64,000 bases of DNA from Nitrospirota bacterium (GTDB lineage: Bacteria; Nitrospirota; Nitrospiria; Nitrospirales; Nitrospiraceae). Both the position numbers and the translations under genes were made by a program. The notes below the pieces were generated by a model. That model made no database searches. It saw only the letters and a program-made list of their open reading frames with translations, and was not told the origin of the DNA. Location: the NCBI GenBank assembly GCA_030682135.1, contig JAUXQT010000086.1, forward strand, positions 38,839 to 102,838. The letters run 5' to 3'. Below are positions 51,947 through 62,100 of this stretch, piece after piece (the first letter of the stretch is position 1; each line of letters begins with the position of its first letter).

Positions 51947-53053
51947 CTATCTCGGTTTCGCCCATGGCACATCCCCGCGCCAGCGGATGATCGCATCGGC
52001 AGGAAGACCTGGCGTGAGCCGATGATCCGGGTTCGTTGCCAGGTAGAGCTTCACTGCATAGATCAATTTGATCCGCTCGTCCGGCGTCTGAACTTCTTTC
52101 GGAGTGAATTCGGCCTTGGAGGCGATATAACGCACGGTCGCATCGAAGGGCTGATCAGGAAAGGCGTCGGTGTAGATGCGAGCCGCTAGATCGAGACGTA
52201 ATTTCCCGATCTGCACCTCCGGCACGTATACTTTCAGATACAGCCGATCGAGATCGACCAATTCCAGCAAGGGGGCGCCTGCTGCAACCACTTCTCCCAC
52301 ATCGACCATCCTTGTTGTCACTGTTCCGCTCGTGGGAGCCGTGATCGTCAAGTCCTTGAGTACGCTTTCGGCCTCGGCGAGAACTGCCTCCGCCTGGTCT
52401 CTCTGCCGTTCGAGCGCAGTCACGTCCGATTCCATCGCACGAATCCGCTTCCATCCTAGTTCAGCCTGGGCCAGTTCTTTGACCGCTTGGGTCAGCGCAG
52501 AACGGGAGGAGGCAATATCCTTTTGTGCGACTTCCCATCGCATGGCCGCTTGATCCCGTTGCTGGATCGAGGCTTCATCTTTCACCGCAAGATCCCGGAA
52601 CCGTTGCGCGTCGGTCCGTGCCTCACGTTCCACAGATAACGCTTTGCCCACCCCATCTTTGGCTTTGGCAACCTGTGCCTCCGCTCGTTCGATGGACAGC
52701 GGCACATCGAGGTTGAGGACGGTCAATGTCATATGTGCGGCCTGCACCTGCGCCTCATGCGCCTCGAATGCATGCCTCGCTTGATCGGCACGGGCACTCG
52801 TTTGACGATCATCCAGCCGGATCAATACTTGACCGGACGTCACCGTTGCTCCCTCCCGCACGAACAATTGCTGAATGCGTCCAGGAAACTTGCTCGCCAC
52901 CGTCACATGATCGCCCTCGATCCGTCCGTTCGCCTGGATCAACCCATCCGGCAGCCGCTGGTTCCAGACAAGCCGATCGAGCAACAGGAAGGAGCCGACG
53001 GCCAGTGGGATGATGAGAGCGGCACTGAGAAGATATGGGCGAGATAACTTCAT
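51947..53053 (-). CDS. HlyD-family adaptor of the ABC exporter
   Basis: A 368-residue periplasmic adaptor with one N-terminal helix (YLLSAALIIPLAVGSFLLL). Then VASKFPGRIQQLFVREGATV (barrel/lipoyl half), a long coiled coil (AEAQVAKAKDGVGKAL...), the second lipoyl half TITAPTSGTVTTRMVDVGEV and the barrel. It resembles YbhG/EmrA-like proteins. The start at 53053 follows a weak ribosome site; the frame extends to 53119 inside the TolC gene. It links the ABC complex to the TolC encoded upstream. Confidence 0.88.
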   Translation of the reverse strand: MKLSRPYLLSAALIIPLAVGSFLLLDRLVWNQRLPDGLIQANGRIEGDHVTVASKFPGRIQQLFVREGATVTSGQVLIRLDDRQTSARADQARHAFEAHEAQVQAAHMTLTVLNLDVPLSIERAEAQVAKAKDGVGKALSVEREARTDAQRFRDLAVKDEASIQQRDQAAMRWEVAQKDIASSRSALTQAVKELAQAELGWKRIRAMESDVTALERQRDQAEAVLAEAESVLKDLTITAPTSGTVTTRMVDVGEVVAAGAPLLELVDLDRLYLKVYVPEVQIGKLRLDLAARIYTDAFPDQPFDATVRYIASKAEFTPKEVQTPDERIKLIYAVKLYLATNPDHRLTPGLPADAIIRWRGDVPWAKPR

Positions 53054-53087
53054 GATGGTGTGGCAACAGATCCTGGTGCGACGCGTC

Positions 53088-54437
53088 TCAAAAGATCTGT
53101 TCCAGCTCTCCCTTCGCACGCGCCAGATTGATGCGGGAGGCGTTGAACCGGAACAGGGCTTCGATCAAATTGTCGCGGGCACGCGCCACCGAGGTTTGCG
53201 CGTTCGTCACCTCGATATTCGTCGCGAGGCCTGCAACAAACCGATCTCGTGCAAAGGTGAGCTCCTTCATCGCGAGCTCAATCCCCTTCTGGGCGACCCC
53301 TACCTGTTGCGTGGACGAGTCGAGCGTGAGGAGGGCGTTACGGACTTCGAGGGTGATCTGATCGGACACATCCTTCATCCGGATCGACTCCTGCCGCACG
53401 CGGCTGCGGGTCTCGGAAATCCGGCCCTCCCGCTGGCCTCCGTCGAAAATCGGCACCGAGAGCATGAGGCCGACCGAGCGCGTAGCCAAGGCATCATCCG
53501 GTTTCAACCCGATCCACCCATAGTCGCCGTTGAACGATAACGAAGGGACCCGTTCGCTCGTGACGGAGCTGAGGCTGAGCGAGGCCAGCTTCTGGCGCGT
53601 GATCTGCGCCTTGAGCTCAGTGCGGTTTTCGTGGGCCGTGACGAGCGCTTCGGTGGGGGATTGAGAAGGCACGGTGACCAGGGTCAGCTCGTCCGTCAAC
53701 GTTAACCGCACATCGAAGTCGATGCCCAAGGCGCGAATGAGGTTCAGTTTGGCGCTCTCTTGATCGTTCTGCGCCACCAGCAACCGTTGGCGGGTATTCT
53801 CCAACTGCACTTCTTCCCTTGTGACGTCGAGCCCTGTCGCCACGCCGGCTTTCTTTCTATCTTGAGCCAATTTCAGCAGTTGCTGACTCAGATCGATGTC
53901 GGCCTGACGAGCTTTCACGGCTGCCTCAGCCCTAATGGCCTCCATGTACAACAGTCCCGCCGTGGCCATGACGTCGCGCTTCGTCACTTCGGCCTCAAGG
54001 CTCGCCACATCCACGCCTGACTTGGCTGCGCGCCATCGCTGAATCAGGCTCAAGCTGAAAATATTCTGGACGAGGCTGGCACGCGCGTCATACACATCGA
54101 AAGGTTGCGTCACGCCCCCAGACGATCCCAGAGCGCTGAGACCGGCTTGAGGAATGCCGAATGCGGCCAAATTGACCGTTTGATTGCGCCCTGTCGCATA
54201 ACCGGAGAGATTCGGCAATAACGCTCCCAAACTCGTGTCCGCTGCCGACTGCGCCGCAGCAATCCGCTCTTTCAACATTCGCACATTGACGTTGTTATCG
54301 ATCGCTGCTTGGATAGCATCGCGCAGGCTGAGACGAAGCTCGGGGGACACAGGAACCGCTTCAGCCGCTGAAGCACGATGGAACAAGACGCTGGTCAGCA
54401 TCAGGACAACCGCGACAGAAAGGAGAATGACTCGCAT
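53088..54437 (-). CDS. TolC-family outer-membrane channel
   Basis: A 449-residue outer-membrane protein with signal peptide (MRVILLSVAVVLMLTSVLFH). Two structural repeats are visible: LRDAIQAAIDNNVNVRMLK with LPNLSGYATGR, and AHENRTELKAQITRQKLASL with PSLSFNGDYGWIGLKP, as in TolC (conserved L-x-x-A-x-x-x-N). First gene of the exporter operon; the stop is 35 bp before the adaptor gene start. Confidence 0.92.
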   Translation of the reverse strand: MRVILLSVAVVLMLTSVLFHRASAAEAVPVSPELRLSLRDAIQAAIDNNVNVRMLKERIAAAQSAADTSLGALLPNLSGYATGRNQTVNLAAFGIPQAGLSALGSSGGVTQPFDVYDARASLVQNIFSLSLIQRWRAAKSGVDVASLEAEVTKRDVMATAGLLYMEAIRAEAAVKARQADIDLSQQLLKLAQDRKKAGVATGLDVTREEVQLENTRQRLLVAQNDQESAKLNLIRALGIDFDVRLTLTDELTLVTVPSQSPTEALVTAHENRTELKAQITRQKLASLSLSSVTSERVPSLSFNGDYGWIGLKPDDALATRSVGLMLSVPIFDGGQREGRISETRSRVRQESIRMKDVSDQITLEVRNALLTLDSSTQQVGVAQKGIELAMKELTFARDRFVAGLATNIEVTNAQTSVARARDNLIEALFRFNASRINLARAKGELEQIF

Positions 54438-54685
54438 CGTATTGGCTCCGGCCAGGGAAGAAGACAGCGCAAGACTACCCCGTGACTCTCGTCTTAGGAC
54501 TGCAAAGAAGAGACCCTGCCGCCTCGCCCTCAGAGCAAACGATTTTCCTAGCGATATGAATATCTTCGAGAGGGATCAGATAGATGGAAAAAGAAAATGG
54601 GGGGAGTCCTGCCACAGTGAGCCTGATTGCCGATGTAGCATATCGCGACAGCCCCGGACAGCTATCTGCCAGATTCTGACCCTGC
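54438..54685. other. Promoter-bearing gap upstream of the exporter operon
   Basis: About 250 bp between the leftward TolC operon and the stop of the CopD-like gene. It must contain the operon promoter; I could not fix a -10/-35 pair. No gene is seen. Confidence 0.4.
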
Positions 54686-55162
54686 TTACCACCTGACAAG
54701 AGCGACAGCGGCAAACAGAATAGCCAGAGCAAGGACGAGAGAGAATCGCGCAAGCCAGGGAGCCCACAACACCAGAGCCTGCTCCAACTTACTTCGGCTC
54801 TCGGCAGGAAGTCGGAGGATTCTCCCGACGCGTGGCCCGACAATGAGATCGTGGGTCAGCGTCAGCAATAGAAGAGCCGCCACGAGCCCCAGCTTGGCTG
54901 CCAGGACCGCCGGCCATGCTGACGGGTCTGCAATCGGGATCCCCCGCTGATGCAGCAACAGAGGGCCTGTGAGGAGGAGAACGGCAATCGCGCTCCACAC
55001 CACCGCGCGAAATCGCCGAGCGGTGGTCCGAAAGAGCAACGATCGCTGTGAAGCAAACGCTTCACCTCGAAGCACCGGCACGAGCACGACCGACAAGAAA
55101 ATCGTCCCGCCGATCCACGCGACCGCCGCCAGCATATGGAGCCAGACCAGAAGAACGATCAT
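54686..55162 (-). CDS. CopD-like membrane protein
   Basis: A 158-residue membrane protein with four helices: IVLLVWLHMLAAVAWIGG (His and Trp of the CopD pattern), AVVWSAIAVLLLTGPLLL, VLAAKLGLVAALLLLTLTHD and FSLVLALAILFAAVAL. CopD-like domains carry conserved His and are tied to copper import or heme. The ATG at 55162 has GGTGGAG upstream; a GTG at 55186 overlapping the next gene by GTGA is an alternative that adds eight residues. Confidence 0.72.
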   Translation of the reverse strand: MIVLLVWLHMLAAVAWIGGTIFLSVVLVPVLRGEAFASQRSLLFRTTARRFRAVVWSAIAVLLLTGPLLLHQRGIPIADPSAWPAVLAAKLGLVAALLLLTLTHDLIVGPRVGRILRLPAESRSKLEQALVLWAPWLARFSLVLALAILFAAVALVRW

Positions 55163-55182
55163 CGCCGCAACCACTCCACCGA

Positions 55183-55737
55183 TCACCCGCTCGTCATTCT
55201 GGGGTCGATGGTGAGAAGTGGGCTTCCGGACTGACTGCTCGGCCCCGACAGGCTGAGGTTCGGGCACCAGGAAATTTCTGCCAGTTCCGTCGCGACCGTG
55301 AACCGATCCTCTCCATCGACAGGGGACTGGTCCTGAGTCATGCGCATACAGGGTGTGCAAATGAACTGGCAGGGAACAGGACACCGATGCCCTTCGCACC
55401 CCACCAGCGTATTGAAGAAGGCGGTTTTCTGCAGACAATACCGCTCACGATCCAGCGCGTTCAGGCTGTCACGATAACAGTTCAGTCGCTGCCAGAGTTT
55501 GGTTAAACTCGACACTCGGTCGGAGTTCATGCTCGCCCAGGCTCCGGACAGTCTGACCGTTTCGCCCACGAGCTGAACCGCCAGGTCGATGCCAGACGGC
55601 AGCGACGGGAACGTCCCGATCGCCACCTTCCTGGCATCGACCCATTTCATCGTGAAGCTCGGAGCCTGCTGAGCCAAGCTCAACGCTCTTGCGCTATCCT
55701 CGTCGACCCGATACGGAATATGGACGACGAGATGCAT
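55183..55737 (-). CDS. Hypothetical protein with a Cys-rich segment
   Basis: A 184-residue protein of unknown function. The start at 55737 (MHLVVHIPYRVDEDS) has GGGAG upstream. Residues near 100-135 read RYCLQKTAFFNTLVGCEGH and RCPVPCQFICTPCMRM, seven Cys in about 40 residues, a plausible metal or disulfide cluster. No signal peptide is evident, so it is probably cytosolic. It precedes the CopD-like gene with a possible 4-bp overlap. Confidence 0.55.
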   Translation of the reverse strand: MHLVVHIPYRVDEDSARALSLAQQAPSFTMKWVDARKVAIGTFPSLPSGIDLAVQLVGETVRLSGAWASMNSDRVSSLTKLWQRLNCYRDSLNALDRERYCLQKTAFFNTLVGCEGHRCPVPCQFICTPCMRMTQDQSPVDGEDRFTVATELAEISWCPNLSLSGPSSQSGSPLLTIDPRMTSG

Positions 55738-55800
55738 CACGGCTCCCAGAGATATTCCTACGCTCACCACAAGTTCGTTCGACGGGATAATCGCCTGTAG

Positions 55801-56487
55801 TTAGTACAGGATTCCCAGATAGGCGCCCGCCGTGCCGTAGCTATTCACGGTATTGGTTTGATTGGATGCCAAATGATAGCGTGCATCAATTCCAAGGTTG
55901 AGCGGCCCCCAGAAGTTGTATTCGAAACCCGCCCCGAATTGCACACCAATGTCCAGATACTGCGACTGATTCGACGGCGGGCTGATCACGTGGAAATCCA
56001 GTCCGACTGGAATGACCCAGGGCCGGAACTTGCTCCCCTCCATGAATTTGAGCTTCGGAGCGATATCCACCGTCAGCATGGTCATTTGAACTTTATTGGT
56101 CCCTGCTGCCACGCCAGCCACAGTCGGTACAGCTTGCGCGACGGTGTTGGAATTCCATCGCTTGAACTCCACCCCGACTTCTCCCAGCAACGACATGCCT
56201 TTGAGCCCCAAAAAATCCTTGTGCATCAGGAGATCCAGGCCTCCTCCGACATAGTACCCAGCCGTACTGTCGTTGCTTCGTCCACCATTACGATACACAT
56301 CTGTGAACACCTCGCCAGACCGATTACTATTCATCCCGGCAGCGCCCCCCCGGAAGAACACCTGGTTGCTGAGGCCGGTACCTTCCTCAGCCGAAGCCGG
56401 CAATGCACCACAGACAGCGAGCCCCAGCATGATCGCAACTACGGCAGACCTGACTCCAATGTTCCTGTTTCCCATCCGAACCTGCAT
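55801..56487 (-). CDS. Outer-membrane beta-barrel protein
   Basis: A 228-residue exported protein with signal peptide (SAVVAIMLGLAVCGALPASA) and alternating strands typical of OmpW/OmpA-like barrels: GYYVGGGLDLLMHKDF, LLGEVGVEFKRWN, TVDIAPKLKF, GVQFGAGFEYNFWG, LGIDARYHLAS, ending in GAYLGILY. GGGAGGGGG precedes the ATG. It follows the two formylglycine-generating-enzyme-like genes with a 122-bp gap. Pore or structural role; substrate unknown. Confidence 0.8.
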   Translation of the reverse strand: MQVRMGNRNIGVRSAVVAIMLGLAVCGALPASAEEGTGLSNQVFFRGGAAGMNSNRSGEVFTDVYRNGGRSNDSTAGYYVGGGLDLLMHKDFLGLKGMSLLGEVGVEFKRWNSNTVAQAVPTVAGVAAGTNKVQMTMLTVDIAPKLKFMEGSKFRPWVIPVGLDFHVISPPSNQSQYLDIGVQFGAGFEYNFWGPLNLGIDARYHLASNQTNTVNSYGTAGAYLGILY

Positions 56488-56609
56488 GATGTCCCCCTCC
56501 CTGGGCGATCGTCGGAAGACGTTCCTTGTCCTCCGATAGTTGCGCTGATCTACGCTCGCCGGCCCGAGACATCAGCCTGGTGAATAAACCTTTCACAAGT
56601 GCCTTCCTT

Positions 56610-57575
56610 TTACGGCACGAGCTGTGACACTTTCGTCCCTGCTGTTTCCTGCGCATCCTTCGCGCAGCGGAATCCCATCCAGTTGATCTTCGTATTGGGA
56701 TCGGTCCCGTTCCGCATGGCGACACGCATCGTCGTGGTGCTGTCCATCCATCCACCGCCACGAAAGGCTTTCTGGGTGCCGGCCTCAGGACCTTTGGGGT
56801 TCCGATCCGGCGCCGTGGCGTAATAGTCCTGGTCGTACCAATCGGACACCCATTCAGACACGTTCCCGATCGTCTGATAGAGGCCGAAGGGGCTCACGGC
56901 ATTCTCATATTTATCGACCGAAATAATCGGGGGATAGAGCAAGAGCCGCTCTGGACGATCCCGCACCGGACCTGAGAGGCCGGTTCTTCCGAAATTCGCC
57001 CGGCTCGGTCCCGCATATTCCTTGCCCCAAGGGAAGAGACGCCCGTCCACTCCGCGCGCCGATTTCTCCCATTCCGCTTCGGTCGGCAGCCGTTTCCCTT
57101 CCCACTTGCAGAAGGCATCGGCGTCATACCAGGACACATGCATGATCGGATGGTGCGCCATCGCTTCCTGGAAATTTCCACCCTCATACCGCCAATCCAC
57201 TTGTGGCGGGCGGTTCGTCGCGAGCACGAACTTGAGATACTCCAGCGCCGTCACTTCGTACTTGCCGATCTCGAAGGCATCCAGATAGACACGCCGCTGC
57301 GGAATCTCGCCGCGATAGGCGAGCCGGTCCGTCTTCTTGTCGCTGCCCATGATAAACTCGCCGGCCGGCACCAGAACCATGTCATCCTTGGTTTTCCACT
57401 TGGCCGCCCGTTCTGCCGCAAGCTGTTTGCCCGCCTCGGTCCACTCCATCGTCACGTCCTGCGTATCGAGCCCCCAGGCAACGTTCGCAATCACCAGGGC
57501 CACTGCCAGGGCGATGATCGTATTCACCACCCGATTGACCGTCACCAATCGTTCCATTCCCGCCACATTCATCAT
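56610..57575 (-). CDS. Exported SUMF1/FGE-like protein (copy A)
   Basis: A 321-residue protein with an N-terminal hydrophobic segment (NTIIALAVALVIANVAWGL) and a formylglycine-generating-enzyme (SUMF1) domain from about residue 65: MVLVPAGEFIMGSDKK, YLDAFEIGKYEVTALEYLKF, RLPTEAEWEKSARG, LFPWGKEYAG, QTIGNVSEWVSDWYD, AFRGGGWMD and MGFRCAKD. True FGE uses two Cys near the C-terminus; I see only one in the terminal part, so catalysis on sulfatases is doubtful. AGGAGG precedes the ATG. Such proteins often serve as binding or maturation partners in nitrifiers. Confidence 0.85.
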   Translation of the reverse strand: MMNVAGMERLVTVNRVVNTIIALAVALVIANVAWGLDTQDVTMEWTEAGKQLAAERAAKWKTKDDMVLVPAGEFIMGSDKKTDRLAYRGEIPQRRVYLDAFEIGKYEVTALEYLKFVLATNRPPQVDWRYEGGNFQEAMAHHPIMHVSWYDADAFCKWEGKRLPTEAEWEKSARGVDGRLFPWGKEYAGPSRANFGRTGLSGPVRDRPERLLLYPPIISVDKYENAVSPFGLYQTIGNVSEWVSDWYDQDYYATAPDRNPKGPEAGTQKAFRGGGWMDSTTTMRVAMRNGTDPNTKINWMGFRCAKDAQETAGTKVSQLVP

Positions 57576-57595
57576 CCGGCCTCCTAGATCACAGG

Positions 57596-58552
57596 CTAGC
57601 GGCGCGAGGCAAGAGGCAAGGGGTGTACGGTTTCTTCCCGCTCGCCTTTCGCCTCAAGCCCCTTGCCCACTGCTGATTTCGCACATCGCAATCCCGTCAA
57701 ATAACTTCTGCGATCCGGCGTGCCGCCATTCCTCCCGGCAGATCGCGCGACCTCCGGATCTTCGTTCCAGGAGCCGCCACGGAACACTTTGAGTTCGCCG
57801 GTCGCCGGCCCCGTCGGATTGTCCGGCAGGCTGCTCCGGTAGTACTCGGGGTCGAACCAATCCGAGACCCACTCACTGACGTTACCGGCCATTTGATGGA
57901 CACCGTAGGGGCTGACACCCTTGTCGTACCGGTTCACATTGGCCAGCGGCGGATACTTAAATCCGCGTTTCGATCCAGAATGCGCGATATTACTTTTCAG
58001 CCACCCGGCCGGTTCGTTCCCCCAGGGGAACATGCGGCCGTCTTCACCGCGCGCGGCTTTTTCCCATTCGGCTTCGGTCGGCAGGCGTTTTCCCACCCAC
58101 CGGCAATAGGCCGTGGCTTCTTTCCAGCTCACCCCGATCACCGGATGCGCAGCCATCTTTTCGAGAAAGGGATCCTGCATCCAGAACTCCGGCCAGGCTG
58201 CCCCTGTCGCCAGCACGAATCGAAGGTAATGCACGTTGGTGACTTCATACCGGTCGATCTCGAAAGCATCCAGGGAAACGGGCCGCTGCGGCAATTCTTG
58301 AGGACCAGCTGCACGATCCACCTTGGGATTGCTGCCCATCAAGAATGGCCCTCCCGGCACTGGAACCATGCCTTCGGGAACCTCCAGCAACGCCAGCCGC
58401 TCCAGCTCCCAGGGTTGCGCCCAGGGATCATGCTTGGGAGACAAATGATCGGCGTAGGCAACCCCCAGGCAAGAGGCGAGAGGCAAAAGGCAAGAGGTGA
58501 ACAACAGCGCGCGCTGCCATCCGTTCTTACAGATTTCGCTCCATTGCCTCAT
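57596..58552 (-). CDS. Exported SUMF1/FGE-like protein (copy B)
   Basis: A 318-residue paralogue of copy A: GMVPVPGGPFLMGSNPK, VSLDAFEIDRYEVTNVHYL, YCRWVGKRLPTEAEWEKAA, MFPWGNEPAG, HQMAGNVSEWVSDWFDP, VFRGGSWNEDPE and YLTGLRCAKS. The N-terminus (LLFTSCLLPLASCLG) and the end (VHPLPLASRR) read through aggcaagaggcaag repeats, which look like repeat sequence fused to the gene at both ends; the real start and stop may therefore be displaced. 21 bp upstream of copy A, so a tandem pair. Confidence 0.8.
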   Translation of the reverse strand: MRQWSEICKNGWQRALLFTSCLLPLASCLGVAYADHLSPKHDPWAQPWELERLALLEVPEGMVPVPGGPFLMGSNPKVDRAAGPQELPQRPVSLDAFEIDRYEVTNVHYLRFVLATGAAWPEFWMQDPFLEKMAAHPVIGVSWKEATAYCRWVGKRLPTEAEWEKAARGEDGRMFPWGNEPAGWLKSNIAHSGSKRGFKYPPLANVNRYDKGVSPYGVHQMAGNVSEWVSDWFDPEYYRSSLPDNPTGPATGELKVFRGGSWNEDPEVARSAGRNGGTPDRRSYLTGLRCAKSAVGKGLEAKGEREETVHPLPLASRR

Positions 58553-58597
58553 GCCTATCGCCTCATCCCTCATCAGCACACCAACCGCTCTCACCGT

Positions 58598-59044
58598 TTA
58601 CGTTGGCCTAGAAACGGCTCCCTCTCCAGAGACGCAGGATCGGAGCTTTTCGAATGCTTCACGCGCCCTGGTGACGTCAACTCCCAACCATGCAGAGGCC
58701 ACATCCAGCGAGTTGAAAAGGATGACCCGCAGGCCATGGTCTATTGCTTGCTTCTCGTATACTCGCGCGCGATCGTAGGTCGATTCATTCACCAGGAGCG
58801 CCGCTTTCCCCACTCTCAACTTTTCTATCGATCGCCGATAGAGATCGGTGACTTCATGAACCTCTTCCATGCTTGTCTCGAACGATGCGCCTGTGGCATC
58901 GACGAGAACGGATGCGCCGCGCGCGATGGAGGCATCGCTCAAATGCTGGCGCTCATGGGTGAGAATTTCCTCGTGAGAGACCACCCCCGTCCACAACTCC
59001 AGCACCAGCGACCCCTCATTCAGCACGACATACGTGACCGGCAT
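58598..59044 (-). CDS. STAS/SpoIIAA-like protein
   Basis: A 148-residue soluble protein. VLNEGSLVLELWTGVVSHEE, ASVLVDATGASFETSMEEVH and KLRVGKAALLVNES alternate strands and helices in the SpoIIAA-like (STAS) pattern. No signal peptide. It lies between copy B and the multicopper oxidase gene; a role as a small anti-sigma or phospho-regulatory module is possible but unproven. Confidence 0.6.
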   Translation of the reverse strand: MPVTYVVLNEGSLVLELWTGVVSHEEILTHERQHLSDASIARGASVLVDATGASFETSMEEVHEVTDLYRRSIEKLRVGKAALLVNESTYDRARVYEKQAIDHGLRVILFNSLDVASAWLGVDVTRAREAFEKLRSCVSGEGAVSRPT

Positions 59045-59126
59045 CCGGATCCTTCCCCATCGACCCTGCGGACGACAGCTCTTTAACCATAGCCGCTCAG
59101 TGCGCCGAGGTTCTCGTTCTAAGAAA

Positions 59127-59161
59127 ACGGGGGAGCCACACCTTACGCGCAGCTCCCCCGT
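59127..59161 (-). terminator. Rho-independent terminator after the multicopper oxidase gene
   Basis: Read leftward, the stem ACGGGGGAGC and its perfect partner GCTCCCCCGT enclose a 15-nt loop and are followed by TTTTCTTAG. It lies 27 bp past the stop of the multicopper oxidase gene, so that gene is probably transcribed apart from the genes to the left. Confidence 0.88.
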
Positions 59162-59187
59162 CTTGACCGAGACTATTCCGCTGTCGA

Positions 59188-62100
59188 CTACTTCATCGCC
59201 GTCGGAATAGCGCGAGGCTCTGGCTGCACATCCGCATGCTTGGCACCCATTCCATGGGCACCCAGCGGTTGGATCCGTGAGTCACCGGCCGGCAACACAC
59301 GGAGGTAGCCCCATTGTCCGGACTGCGTGTAGGGCAGCCGCGCATTGGACCACACGAAGTCTCCCACCTGACGATACGGGCCGCCCGCACCGCCGCGGAT
59401 GAAGACATCGAGGATCTCAGACCCGGCGTACTCCACCACGCTGATCTGGTCGGCGCCGGGCATGTAGGGCTCGATCGGCCATTCATGGCCTTCGACCGCA
59501 AACATCCCGTTCTGTTCGCTATTTGCGCCAATCACATGGATACGAATCGCGTCACCGGCATGCGCCTCGATCAGAGGCGTGACCGGATCTTCTGGCTTGT
59601 CCACCACGCAGGGCTGGAATATCTTGCCCAGCGAGCAGCCTTGCTCCTCACGGAACTTATAGGGTTCCGCGCGATAGTTAACCGACGTCAACCCGGCCAC
59701 GTTTTGCACGTATGGCATGAACGCGGTGCCGATGATGTTGTCTTCGTCCTGGAAAAAGAGGGCCACGTCACGGTAGTTCCGCTTGCCCATATTCTCGGGC
59801 AAGCTAACATCCACAATGACGTCAGCTCTCCATGAGTTCTTCTGCGAGATATCGGCACCGGTGACAGGGTCCCGATACTGGGAGCCCTTCGGCCCGATCA
59901 CCACCGCTCCGTACAATCCGTTACGCGGATTGACGACGATGTTGCCACCGTCCCACACCAGCGACGTCGTTTCCTTGTTGGAAGGATGCGCGTAGTAGGT
60001 ATAGGTGCGGCTCTCGCCCGGGGCAATCGTCTGATCGCCAGGATTGTTCCCGACGTTCAGGCCCTGGCTGTCTCTCGGATCGAAGGCCAGGCCCGGCGCA
60101 AAGAACGACGCCCGGCTCGCCTTCATCTTGTTCTTCAGATGGACCTTGATGCAGTCGCCAAGATTGGCACGCAACGTGAGCGGATTCGGCATCACATTGC
60201 CCGCCACCGTGGTCGCTTCTTCTTCCAGCGCGAAGATCTTGCCTTCCGGCACGGTCATTTCGATCTTGCGCTCGAAGTCGACTTCGATCGCATCCGGCGC
60301 CTTCGGGTGGAGCCTCAACGGACGGTCCAAGGACACGACGTTGAAATTCTTCACCGGGGCATCGGACGGACAGACGGAACTCGGCGTGGCCGGAATCCCG
60401 AGAGGATTGGTTCCCTTGGGCAATGGCTTCAGGTCCGCCACTTCTTTATCGAGCACGCGCAGGATACCCCATCCACCTTCGGCGAAGTGTGACGTTCTGC
60501 CGTTGAAGTGGATGTAGTCGCCCGGCATACCCTGGAATCCGCCCGCTTTGCTCACGAGGTCATACCGTTCGGCGATCCCGACGTGAATCGAGTTCTTCCG
60601 ATTGGCATCTGCCGCATACCGTTCCGTGAGGAAGGTATGGCCTGAAATGGTCCAGACGTGGGACTCGTTCATGAGCTGGTGCAACAGACGGAACACCATG
60701 GTGTCCCCCGTGTACGCCCGCAAGAGCGGCGTGCCAGGATCGCCATGGATCGCGCTGTTGAACAGCTTGGACGTATCCGGATTGTTGGACAGACGTTGTG
60801 CAAACGGAGCCGCGCGGAAGTTGAACCCGCTGCCGGTCGTATGCGTACCGCCGTTGATGTACTTGTTCGGAGAAGCCAGAATCTTATCCGGCATCTGGAA
60901 CGAAATGGTCTTGCCTGCTTCCAACGCCACTTCGATGGGCTGTCCCGGAGGATTGCCCGCCTCGATGGTGTTCACCGTGTGCGGAACGGTGTCATGGATC
61001 GACACCATCAACTCACGGAAGCTGCCACTCACACCGGCACCGATCGGCTCGTTGCTGTGAATATCGGCAATCGGACCGCTATACACCAGCTTGCCGTTCT
61101 TCGGATCGTGATAGGTGGACCCGAACGGCTCCACGATCGTCACGCCGAACCCGCCATGCGGCCAGGTCGTCGCACCGAACGCATGGTCGTGCCAGAACAC
61201 GGTCCCCATATCGACGTCTACCCACCACCGGTACCGCACGAACTCCGGCGACACGAGATCGCCCGCCGGATGGTTCTGCTTCAGACCGGTGAAGAAAGTC
61301 ACCTCATCACCCTTGATGCTCTTGATGCGGACAACTTCCTGACAGCTCTTGTCACGCGGCAACGAAGCCGTGGCATCGTGACCCTTCTCCAAACAATCCA
61401 TGCCCACCATCAATTCGGTGTTCAGGTGGAAGGGCGTAGCACCCGGTGCCATCTGAATCTTGATGGACTTGGCACCTGCCTTCACGGCACCAGTCAGCTT
61501 ACCGACCATCGGCGCCGGCAACCCATGCTTGGTCTTCTTGCCCCACATGGTGAACGGACGAACCGACATTTCATATTCCATCCCTGAAATCACACCGTCC
61601 GAGTTCCCTGTATCGAACTGGAAGAAGTGGGGATGGATGTTGATCTTGGACGACTGGAAATTCGTGTAATCGTCGTCGTCCCACTCGCTCGTCAACAACA
61701 AGTCCACGCAGTCATACACGTTGGCGCGAATGACCGCCGGAAGCTTGAGGTCGTCGTTCGCTCTGGTCAGGTTCTCCTCTTCATGGAGCACGTAGATCAG
61801 ACCGTCCTTATCGACCATCGCCGGCTCTTTCCCCTGCTTCTTGGCCAGGGTGATCGGCATGCGGACGAAGTGGATGTTGTAATGCTTACGATTGGCATTG
61901 TCGGGGCAGAGGCTCCAACGGCCCTGCTCGCCCGGCTGTGCCGGCTCGGAAGTCCGCTCACCATTGGCGTCCTGGTGAATCGGTTCCAGCCATGGCGCAC
62001 CGCTATGGTTGGCAGAGAACGGTACCCGCTTGCCGAAATGCGGCTTGAACAGCGGCCAGGACATCTTGCCCGTCGTCGGGTCAAAAAGGATCGCTGGTCT

